Source of the DNA: Pseudomonas fildesensis
GTDB taxonomy: Bacteria; Pseudomonadota; Gammaproteobacteria; Pseudomonadales; Pseudomonadaceae
DNA length: 46,914 bases
Reading direction: 5' to 3'
NCBI RefSeq assembly: GCF_001050345.1
Contig: NZ_LFMW01000022.1
Location: 1 to 46,914, forward strand
Position 1 is the stretch's first letter, and each line of letters begins with the position of its first letter. Positions 35,201 to 41,535 of the stretch are shown here, in pieces. The notes below the pieces were generated by a model, which was not told the DNA's origin, searched no databases, and saw only the letters and a list, made by a program, of their open reading frames with translations. A program made the translations under genes and the position numbers.

Positions 35201-36038
35201 GTCGGAATTCACCGGCATCGACCACAGCCACCTGGCGATTTCCAAGGCCCACGAAGCGATTCGCTTCCGCGATATCCAGGCGCAGCCGCGCAAGATCATC
35301 TCCAGCCCGACCTGGTCAGGCCTGGAAGACGAGCACGTGAGCTACAACGCCGGCTACACCAACGTCCATGAAAACATCCCATGGCGCACCATCACCGGCC
35401 GCCAGCAGTTCTACCAGGATCACCCGTGGATGCAGGCGTTCGGCGAGCAGCTGATGAGCTACCGGCCACCGGTCAACACCAAGACCATCGAAGGCGTGAA
35501 GGGCAAGCGCAGCAATGGCGAGACCGAGATCGTGCTGAACTGGATCACCCCGCACCAGAAATGGGGCATCCACAGCACCTACAGCGACAACCTGCTGATG
35601 CTCACCTTGAGCCGTGGCGGCCCGATTGTGTGGCTCTCGGAAATCGACGCCAAGCGCGCCGGGATCGAGGACAACGACTGGATCGAGTGCTTCAACGTCA
35701 ACGGCGCACTGACCGCCCGTGCGGTGGTCAGCCAGCGCGTCAAGGAAGGCATGGTGATGATGTACCACGCCCAGGAACGCATCGTGAACGTGCCAGGTTC
35801 AGAAACCACCAAGACCCGTGGCGGCCACCACAACTCGGTGACCCGTGTGGTGCTCAAGCCGACGCACATGATCGGCGGCTATGCCCAGCAGGCCTACGGT
35901 TTCAACTACTACGGCACGGTCGGTTGCAACCGCGACGAGTTTGTCGTGGTGCGCAAAATGGCCAAGGTCGACTGGCTCGATGGCTCCACCGGTGATGACT
36001 TGCCGCGCCCATTGCCGACTGATATCGAGGAGAACTGA
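32265..36038 (+). CDS. narG: NarG, catalytic subunit of membrane-bound nitrate reductase
   Basis: The 1257-residue cytoplasmic molybdenum subunit reduces nitrate to nitrite with bis-MGD. The N-terminal 4Fe-4S ligands are His50, Cys54 and Cys58 (STHGVNCTGSCSW), with a further Cys in PRGCPRG. The probable Mo ligand Asp is in SFYDWYCDLP (Asp218). MGD-binding stretches include NYIIAWGSNVPQTRTPDAHF and, near the C-terminus, GGHHNSVTRVVLKPTHMIGG. Length is close to E. coli NarG (1247). GAGGAAAAC lies upstream of the ATG. The stop is one base before narH. The long antisense open frames opposite it are composition artefacts. Confidence 0.97.
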   Translation: MSHLLDQLRFFNRKQNEFSEGHGETRKESRDWENVYRSRWQYDKIVRSTHGVNCTGSCSWKIYVKNGLITWETQQTDYPRTRNDLPNHEPRGCPRGASYSWYIYSANRLKYPKIRKPLLKLWRDARQTMAPVEAWASIVEDKAKADSYKSKRGMGGFIRSNWEEVNEIIAASNVYTIKQYGPDRIVGFSPIPAMSMVSYAAGSRYLSLIGGVCLSFYDWYCDLPPASPMVWGEQTDVPESADWYNSNYIIAWGSNVPQTRTPDAHFFTEVRYKGTKTVAITPDYSEVAKLTDLWLNPKQGTDAALAQAFNHVIFKEFHLDKPSAYFTDYAKRFTDLPVLVMLKPMTGFAPGAGYQPDRFLRASDLVGNLGQDNNPEWKTIALDESGELVSPQGSIGYRWGEKGKWNILAKEGGEGRAIDLKLSLIGDDVAEVAFPYFAGEVQEHFQHVAGEAVQYRRVPVHNVTLADGSVAKVATVFDLSAANLAIDRGLGGNNVAKDYDDATVPGTPAWQEAITGVSREKAIQIAREFADNADKTKGRSMIIVGAAMNHWYHMDMNYRGLINMLMLCGCVGQTGGGWAHYVGQEKLRPQCGWLPLAFGLDWNRPPRQMNGTSFFYGHSSQWRHEKMSMHDVLSPLADKSQFPEHALDYNIRAERAGWLPSAPQLNTNPLHICRDAAAAGMTPKDYVVKSWQDGSLRFACEQPDSPVNFPRNMFIWRSNLLGSSGKGHEYMLKYLLGTKNGVMNEDIGHSTECKPTEAEWVEDGAIGKLDLVTTLDFRMSSTCVYSDIVLPTATWYEKDDMNTSDMHPFIHPLSAAIDPAWESRSDWEIYKGIAKAFSAMSVGHLGVEQDLVTVPLMHDSVGELAQPFGGTDWKSAGVAPVPGKNAPNMAVVERDYPNIYKQFSSLGPMLEKLGNGGKGINWNTDEEVEFLGELNHHESDAGISHGRPKIDTAIDAAEVILSLAPETNGKVALKAWAALSEFTGIDHSHLAISKAHEAIRFRDIQAQPRKIISSPTWSGLEDEHVSYNAGYTNVHENIPWRTITGRQQFYQDHPWMQAFGEQLMSYRPPVNTKTIEGVKGKRSNGETEIVLNWITPHQKWGIHSTYSDNLLMLTLSRGGPIVWLSEIDAKRAGIEDNDWIECFNVNGALTARAVVSQRVKEGMVMMYHAQERIVNVPGSETTKTRGGHHNSVTRVVLKPTHMIGGYAQQAYGFNYYGTVGCNRDEFVVVRKMAKVDWLDGSTGDDLPRPLPTDIEEN

Positions 36039-36039
36039 G

Positions 36040-37578
36040 ATGAAGATTCGCTCACAGATCGGCATGGTCCTCAACCTGGACAAATGCATCGGCTGCCACA
36101 CCTGTTCCATCACCTGCAAAAATGTCTGGACCAGCCGTGAAGGCATGGAATACGCATGGTTCAACAACGTCGAGTCCAAGCCGGGCATCGGCTACCCGAA
36201 AGAATGGGAAAACCAGGACAAGTGGAAGGGCGGTTGGGTACGCAACGCCAACGGCTCGATCAACCCGCGCATCGGCGGCAAGTTCCGCGTGCTGGCGAAC
36301 ATCTTCGCCAACCCCGACCTGCCGAGCCTGGACGACTACTACGAGCCGTTCGACTTCGACTACCAGCACCTGCACACCGCGCCGCTCGGCGAGCATCAGC
36401 CCACCGCACGCCCGCGTTCGCTGATCTCTGGCAAACGTATGCAGAAAATCGAATGGGGCCCGAACTGGGAGGAGATCCTCGGCACCGAGTTCGCCAAGCG
36501 CCGCAAGGACAAGAACTTCGACCAGATCCAGGCCGACATTTATGGCGAGTACGAAAACACCTTCATGATGTACCTGCCGCGCCTGTGCGAGCACTGCCTT
36601 AACCCGGCGTGCGCGGCGTCGTGCCCCAGCGGTGCGATCTACAAGCGTGAAGAAGACGGCATCGTGCTGATCGACCAGGAAAAATGCCGCGGCTGGCGCA
36701 TGTGCATCAGCGGCTGCCCGTACAAGAAAATCTACTTCAACTGGAAAAGCGGCAAGTCCGAGAAGTGCATTTTCTGCTACCCGCGCATCGAAGCCGGTAT
36801 GCCCACCGTGTGTGCCGAAACCTGTGTCGGCCGGATTCGCTACCTCGGCGTGCTGCTGTACGACGCCGACCGCATCAGCGAAGTGGCCAGCACCGCCAAC
36901 GAGCAAGACCTGTACGAGAAGCAGCTGGAAATCTTCCTCGACCCGAATGACCCGGCCGTGATTCGCCAAGCCCTGGCCGATGGCGTGCCGCAGTCGGTGA
37001 TCGACTCGGCCCAGCGTTCGCCGGTGTACAAAATGGCCGTCGACTGGAAACTCGCGCTGCCGTTGCACCCGGAATACCGCACCTTGCCGATGGTCTGGTA
37101 CGTGCCGCCACTGTCACCGATCCAGAACGCTGCTGCGGCCGGCACCGTGGGCATGAACGGGGTCATCCCGGATGTCGACAGCCTGCGCATTCCGCTGCGT
37201 TACCTGGCCAACCTGCTTACCGCCGGCGATGAAAAACCGGTCAAGCGTGCGCTCAAACGCCTGTTGGCGATGCGCGCCTACAAACGCTCCCAGCAAGTGG
37301 ATGGCGTGCAGGACCTGCAAGTGCTCGAAGACGTCGGCCTGAGCGTGGAACAGGTGGAAGAGATGTACCGCTACCTGGCGATTGCCAACTACGAAGACCG
37401 TTTCGTAGTACCGAGCGCCCACCGTGAAGACGCGATGAGCGATGCGTTTGCCGAGCGTTCCGGCTGTGGTTTCAGCTTCGGCAGCGGTTGCAGCGGCAGT
37501 TCCGACACCAACATGTTTGGCGCCAAGAAGGCCAACCGCCGCGACGTGCTGAAAACCGTACAGATTTGGGAGGATTGA
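36040..37578 (+). CDS. narH: NarH, iron-sulfur subunit of nitrate reductase
   Basis: The 512-residue electron-transfer subunit carries four Fe-S clusters between NarI haems and NarG. The Cys groups are CIGCHTCSITCKNVW (from Cys16), CEHCLNPACAASCPSGAI, CRGWRMCISGC and CIFCYPRIEAGMPTVC. The Trp in CRGWRMC marks the 3Fe-4S cluster. GAGGAG precedes the ATG at 36040 (MKIRSQIGMVLNLDKC). An upstream extension would overlap narG. The C-terminal tail is rich in Cys, Gly and Ser (RSGCGFSFGSGCSGSSD). narJ follows after 3 bases. Confidence 0.97.
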   Translation: MKIRSQIGMVLNLDKCIGCHTCSITCKNVWTSREGMEYAWFNNVESKPGIGYPKEWENQDKWKGGWVRNANGSINPRIGGKFRVLANIFANPDLPSLDDYYEPFDFDYQHLHTAPLGEHQPTARPRSLISGKRMQKIEWGPNWEEILGTEFAKRRKDKNFDQIQADIYGEYENTFMMYLPRLCEHCLNPACAASCPSGAIYKREEDGIVLIDQEKCRGWRMCISGCPYKKIYFNWKSGKSEKCIFCYPRIEAGMPTVCAETCVGRIRYLGVLLYDADRISEVASTANEQDLYEKQLEIFLDPNDPAVIRQALADGVPQSVIDSAQRSPVYKMAVDWKLALPLHPEYRTLPMVWYVPPLSPIQNAAAAGTVGMNGVIPDVDSLRIPLRYLANLLTAGDEKPVKRALKRLLAMRAYKRSQQVDGVQDLQVLEDVGLSVEQVEEMYRYLAIANYEDRFVVPSAHREDAMSDAFAERSGCGFSFGSGCSGSSDTNMFGAKKANRRDVLKTVQIWED

Positions 37579-37581
37579 GCC

Positions 37582-38337
37582 ATGCGCATTCTTAAAGTGA
37601 TTTCGTTGCTGCTGGACTACCCCACCGAGACCCTGGTGAACGGCCGCGACGAACTGGAACAGGCGATTCTCGAATCGCGGGAAATCAGCCCCAAGCAGCG
37701 CGGTGCGTTGTTCGAGTTGCTGGAGCTGATTTGCGCCAATGACTTGATGGACGGCCAGGAACACTACGGCGCGCTGTTCGGCCGGGGCCGTTCGTTGTCG
37801 CTGTTGCTGTTCGAACACGTGCACGGCGAGTCCCGAGACCGTGGCCAGGCCATGGTCGACATGATGGCCCAGTACGAAGAAGCCGGGTTTGCCATCGGCG
37901 TGAAGGAGCTGCCGGACTACATCCCGTTGTACCTGGAGTTCCTCTCCACACGCGAAGACATCGAGGCCCGCGAGGGCCTGGCGGATGTGGCGCACCTGTT
38001 GGCCTTGCTCGCTGCGCGTCTGGACGAGCGTGAGAGCGGCTATGCCAGTTGCTTCCGCGCGCTGTTGCAGATTGCCGGTGCCGAGCCGCACCAGGCGGTC
38101 GCCGAGCTGCGTGCCCAGGTCGCTGCCGAGCCGCGTGACGACTCCCTCGAAGCCCTGGACAAAATCTGGGAAGAGGAGGCCGTGGACTTTATGCAGGCCG
38201 AGCAGCAAGACCGTTGCAGCTCGATGCCCAGCTCACCAGGCAAGGCCCGCGAAGAAAGCGCGGTGCCGTTGCACTGGGTGGATTTTCAGCAAGATGGCCG
38301 GGCCGCAGCGCCGGCCGGGGAGGTGGGTAATGTCTAA
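37582..38337 (+). CDS. narJ: NarJ, nitrate reductase assembly chaperone
   Basis: The 251-residue cytoplasmic chaperone (TorD/NarJ family, all-helical) holds NarG during molybdenum-cofactor insertion. Typical features are MRILKVISLLLDYPTE at the start, YGALFGRGRSLSLLLFEHVHGESRDRG near residues 55-80, and YIPLYLEFLS. It is not part of the final enzyme. The C-terminal ~40 residues are low-complexity and slightly longer than in E. coli NarJ (236). The stop overlaps the narI start by 8 bases. Confidence 0.95.
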   Translation: MRILKVISLLLDYPTETLVNGRDELEQAILESREISPKQRGALFELLELICANDLMDGQEHYGALFGRGRSLSLLLFEHVHGESRDRGQAMVDMMAQYEEAGFAIGVKELPDYIPLYLEFLSTREDIEAREGLADVAHLLALLAARLDERESGYASCFRALLQIAGAEPHQAVAELRAQVAAEPRDDSLEALDKIWEEEAVDFMQAEQQDRCSSMPSSPGKAREESAVPLHWVDFQQDGRAAAPAGEVGNV

Positions 38338-39010
38338 GTGGAATTTGCTGGTATTCGGGGTGTACCCCTATGTCGCCCTGGCGATCTGCCTGTTGGGCAG
38401 TTGGGCGCGGTTCGACCTGTCGCAATACACCTGGAAGGCCGGCTCCAGCCAGATGCTCAACAACCGTGGCATGCGCGTGGCGAGCAACTTCTTCCACATC
38501 GGCGTGCTGTTCGTGCTCGCCGGGCATTTTGTCGGCCTGCTCACCCCGGCGTCGATCTACCACCATGTGATCAGCACTGAAAACAAACAGTTGCTGGCGA
38601 TGGTTTCCGGCGGGTTTTTCGGCCTGCTGTGCCTGGTGGGCTTGCTGATGCTGGTCAAGCGCCGCCTGGGTGACCCGCGCGTGCGGGCCACGTCGAGCCC
38701 GTCGGACATCCTGATTCTGCTGGTGCTGCTGGCGCAGTTGCTGCTCGGCTTGCTGACCATCGTTGCCTCCACCGGCCATATGGACGGCTCGGTGATGGTG
38801 ATGCTCGCTGACTGGGCGCAGAACGTGGTGCTGTTGCGGCCGGTGGAAGCGGCGGCGTCGATCGAGCCGGTTTCGCTGATCTACAAGGCCCATGTGGCGC
38901 TGGGTCTGACCCTGTTCGTGTTGTTCCCGTTTACTCGCTTGGTGCACATGATCAGCGCACCGATCTGGTACCTGGGGCGTCGTTATCAAATCGTGCGGCA
39001 GAAGTATTGA
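38330..39010 (+). CDS. narI: NarI, cytochrome b subunit of nitrate reductase
   Basis: The 226-residue inner-membrane subunit has five helices. It oxidises quinol at the periplasmic side and passes electrons to NarH. The four haem-b ligands are His56 and His66 (FFHIGVLFVLAGHFVG) and His188 and His206 (KAHVALGLTLFVLF; RLVHMIS), matching the E. coli pattern. The ATG at 38330 (MSKWNLLVFGVYPYVAL) overlaps the end of narJ and follows GGGGAGG. A longer in-frame extension inside narJ is not used. Confidence 0.96.
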   Translation: MSKWNLLVFGVYPYVALAICLLGSWARFDLSQYTWKAGSSQMLNNRGMRVASNFFHIGVLFVLAGHFVGLLTPASIYHHVISTENKQLLAMVSGGFFGLLCLVGLLMLVKRRLGDPRVRATSSPSDILILLVLLAQLLLGLLTIVASTGHMDGSVMVMLADWAQNVVLLRPVEAAASIEPVSLIYKAHVALGLTLFVLFPFTRLVHMISAPIWYLGRRYQIVRQKY

Positions 39011-39020
39011 GGAGAACGTC

Positions 39021-39932
39021 ATGACAACTGGATGCGGATGTGGCGGCGGTAATGGCGGTAGCGGTGGTTGCGGGTCGTCGGCCAAGGCGCCGGTGATCGA
39101 AGTCGAAGTCGAGGTGCCGCTGGAGCCCGAGTTGATCGCCAGCAGTGAACAGGAATGGCCGATCATCAGCGTCAATGGCGTGTCGGTCACGCCGGAGTCG
39201 ATGGCCCTGGAGTTGCAATATCACCCGGCCGAAAGCCGCGAGGAGGCGGTGTACCTGGCCGCCCGTGCGCTGGTGATCCGTGAGCTGTTGCAGCAGCGGA
39301 TTGCCGAGCTGGGCCTGGCGGTGGAGATTGCCGCCGGGGAGAACGAAGAGGAAGCCGCCACACGGCTGCTGTTGGAGCGCGAGGTCAAGGTGCCGGAGTG
39401 TGACGAGCCGACCTGTGTGCGCTACTTCGAAAACAACCGTGGGCGTTTCCACAGTGCGCCGCTGCTGGCGGTGCGGCACATTCTGCTCGAATGCGCGCCG
39501 GACGATGCCGAGGCGCGCCATCAGGCGCACGGCCAGGCGGAAGTCCTGCTGCTGAGCCTGGAAGAAAACCCCGGCCGTTTTGCCGAGCTGGCGGTGAAGT
39601 ATTCCGCGTGCCCGTCCAAGGCCCAGGGCGGTTCGTTGGGCCAAGTGAGCAAGGGCCAGACCGTGCCCGAGCTGGAGCGCCAGTTGTTCACCCTGGCCCC
39701 TGGCCTGGCCGGCAAACCGCTGGAGAGCCGTTACGGCTGGCATGTGATCAGTGTCGACCAGCGTATCGAAGGCCAACCGTTGCCGTATGAAGCGGTGGCG
39801 GTCGCGATCCGCACCCAGTTGCAGCAGGGCGTGTGGCAGAAGGCGTTGGTGCAATACCTGCAAACCTTGATTGGCGCGGCGGACATTCGCGGTATCGCGC
39901 TGCAGGGCGCCGACTCGCCGTTGGTGCAGTGA
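39021..39932 (+). CDS. Parvulin-type peptidyl-prolyl isomerase of the nar operon with Cys/Gly-rich N-terminus
   Basis: The 303-residue protein has a rotamase (PpiC/parvulin) domain at about 150-245 (LLAVRHILLECAPDD; FAELAVKYSACPSKAQGGSL; GWHVISVD) and a SurA-like helical region before it. The N-terminus is unusual: MTTGCGCGGGNGGSGGCGSS, with Cys5, Cys7 and Cys17, and no signal peptide. It should therefore stay in the cytoplasm, where NarGH are assembled. GAGGAG overlaps the narI stop, so it is cotranslated with the reductase. A parvulin gene holds the same place in P. aeruginosa. A role in NarGHI folding is plausible but inferred. Confidence 0.9.
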   Translation: MTTGCGCGGGNGGSGGCGSSAKAPVIEVEVEVPLEPELIASSEQEWPIISVNGVSVTPESMALELQYHPAESREEAVYLAARALVIRELLQQRIAELGLAVEIAAGENEEEAATRLLLEREVKVPECDEPTCVRYFENNRGRFHSAPLLAVRHILLECAPDDAEARHQAHGQAEVLLLSLEENPGRFAELAVKYSACPSKAQGGSLGQVSKGQTVPELERQLFTLAPGLAGKPLESRYGWHVISVDQRIEGQPLPYEAVAVAIRTQLQQGVWQKALVQYLQTLIGAADIRGIALQGADSPLVQ

Positions 39933-39933
39933 C

Positions 39934-40920
39934 ATGAGCCTGGTGGATGGTGTGGGCCGCTCCATCGATTACCTGCGCCTGTCGGTGACCGACCGCTGTG
40001 ATTTTCGCTGTGTGTACTGCATGGCGAAAAACATGACGTTCCTGCCGCGCCAGCAGGTGCTGACCCTGGAGGAGCTGGAGCGCCTGGCTGCGTTGTTTGT
40101 CGGCCAGGGCGTGCGCAAGATCCGCCTCACGGGCGGCGAGCCGCTGATTCGTCCGGGCATCGTCGGTTTGTGCCGCAACATCGCAGCACTGCCGGGCCTG
40201 CGCGAACTGGTGATGACCAGCAACGGCTCGCAGCTGGCACGCCTGGCGCAGCCGTTGGTGGACGCTGGGGTCAAGCGCATGAACATCAGCCTCGACAGCC
40301 TGGATGCAGAGCGGTTTCGCGCGATCACCCGCAACGGCGATTTGCGTCAGGTGCTGGACGGCATCGAGGCGGCGCGGGATGCGGGGTTCGAGCGGGTCAA
40401 GCTCAATTGCGTGGTGATGAAAGGGCGCAATTTCGATGAAGTGCCGGCGCTGGTGCAGTACGCGATTGACCAGGGCATCGACATCAGTTTTATCGAGGAA
40501 ATGCCGCTCGGGGATGTGGGGCGTTCGCGAGGGGAGACGTTCTGTGCCAGTGATGAAGTGCGCGCGGTGATTGCCCGGGAGCATGGGTTGATCGACAGCA
40601 CCGAGAACAGCGGTGGCCCGGCGCGGTATGTGCGGTTGGCGCGGCATCCGGGGACGCGGATTGGGTTTATTTCGCCTAATTCGCATAATTTTTGCGGGAG
40701 TTGTAATCGGGTACGGATGACGGTGGAGGGGCAGTTGTTGTTGTGTTTGGGGCAGGAGGACGCGGTGGATTTTCGCGCTTTGTTGCGGCGGTATCCGTTG
40801 GAGGATGTGCCGTTGGTCGAGGCGTTGCAGAGGGGGTTGAGGGGGAAGCCGTTGCGGCATGATTTCAGTGGGGCGGGGGAGGTGCAGGTGGTGCGGTTTA
40901 TGAATATGAGTGGGGGGTGA
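39934..40920 (+). CDS. moaA: MoaA, GTP 3',8-cyclase (radical SAM), molybdenum cofactor synthesis
   Basis: The 328-residue radical SAM enzyme starts molybdenum-cofactor synthesis from GTP, supplying NarG. The N-terminal cluster is Cys22, Cys26, Cys29 (TDRCDFRCVYC) and the SAM-binding GGEP follows (RLTGGEPLIRPG). The second C-terminal cluster is in NFCGSCNRVRMTVEGQLLLC, and the chain ends with the required Gly-Gly (MNMSGG). The ATG lies one base after the parvulin gene, so it is cotranscribed with nar. This is the moaA1 position of P. aeruginosa. The last ~250 bases turn strongly G/T-rich (45 of 60 at 40741-40800) without breaking the motifs. Confidence 0.95.
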   Translation: MSLVDGVGRSIDYLRLSVTDRCDFRCVYCMAKNMTFLPRQQVLTLEELERLAALFVGQGVRKIRLTGGEPLIRPGIVGLCRNIAALPGLRELVMTSNGSQLARLAQPLVDAGVKRMNISLDSLDAERFRAITRNGDLRQVLDGIEAARDAGFERVKLNCVVMKGRNFDEVPALVQYAIDQGIDISFIEEMPLGDVGRSRGETFCASDEVRAVIAREHGLIDSTENSGGPARYVRLARHPGTRIGFISPNSHNFCGSCNRVRMTVEGQLLLCLGQEDAVDFRALLRRYPLEDVPLVEALQRGLRGKPLRHDFSGAGEVQVVRFMNMSGG

Positions 40921-40948
40921 GGGGAGGTGTGGTGTGGTGTGGTACTGA

Positions 40949-41415
40949 GTACATATCCGTTTCTTCGGTAACGGCGGCTTAGGGTTCCGCTCTTACAGCG
41001 GGTCACTTTTGGAAAGGCCTGTACGGACCGTACACATGGTTGACGGGGCGATTTGAGATCAAAAGCCAAAGCGCGACGGCCTTAGAACCGACCGATTTTG
41101 TGCCTGGTGCACTCGGTAAAAAATGTGGGAGGGGGCTTGCCCCCGATGAGGGAGTGTCAGTCACTTATTTGTTAACTGACCCGGCGCTATCGGGGGCAAG
41201 CCCCCTCCCACAGTTTGATCTCCATACATCAGGGAGGTATCAGCCTGCTTTTGCTCTGGCTTTGCTCTGGCCTTTGATCTTGATCTCAGGCACACCGAGC
41301 CTAGGCGAGGTGCCGAGTGTTGGGGCAAGAGCGTTTTGGTTACTTTTGCGCTTTTCAAAAGTGACCCGCTGTAAGAGCGGAACCATAAGTCGCCGTTACC
41401 TAAATAACGGATATG
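40949..41415. repeat. Long nested palindromic element, copy B (short form)
   Basis: This fills most of the moaA-nrdD gap. The left end is GTACATATCC and the right end GGATATG, with no final TAC. The outer arms pair as GGTTCCGCTCTTACAGCGGG with CCCGCTGTAAGAGCGGAACC, with CACTTTTG / CAAAAGTG inside. It lacks the left CTCGGCACCTCGCC-type arm and the GGAGCGTGGGC module of copies A and C, so it looks like a deletion derivative. A junction is suggested at GGCCTGTACGGACCGTACAC (about 41016). Confidence 0.88.
41123..41213. repeat. REP doublet (REPIN) at the centre of element B
   Basis: TGTGGGAGGGGGCTTGCCCC near 41124 is mirrored by GGGGCAAGCCCCCTCCCACA ending at 41212. It differs from copies A and C in the spacer (GTCAGTCACTTATTTGTTAACTGAC folds on itself) and has GCCCCCGA in place of GCTCCCGA. 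Confidence 0.88.
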
Positions 41416-41433
41416 CCCCCCAATCAAAAAACC

Positions 41434-41447
41434 TTGACCCCGATCAA
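41434..41447 (+). promoter_or_regulatory. Anr/Dnr (FNR-type) box of the nrdDG operon
   Basis: TTGACCCCGATCAA fits the FNR-type consensus (one half-site TTGAC). At -41.5 it predicts a start near 41482, with TAACCT (41470-41475) as -10, the same hexamer as at narK1. The ATG of nrdD is ~54 bases further on. Confidence 0.78.
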
Positions 41448-41535
41448 GGGAAACCCACCCCATTCTCCGTAACCTCACTGCATCTTGTGTTTGAAAATCT
41501 AAAAACATCTATATGTAGTGTCTGGAGCCCGGAAA

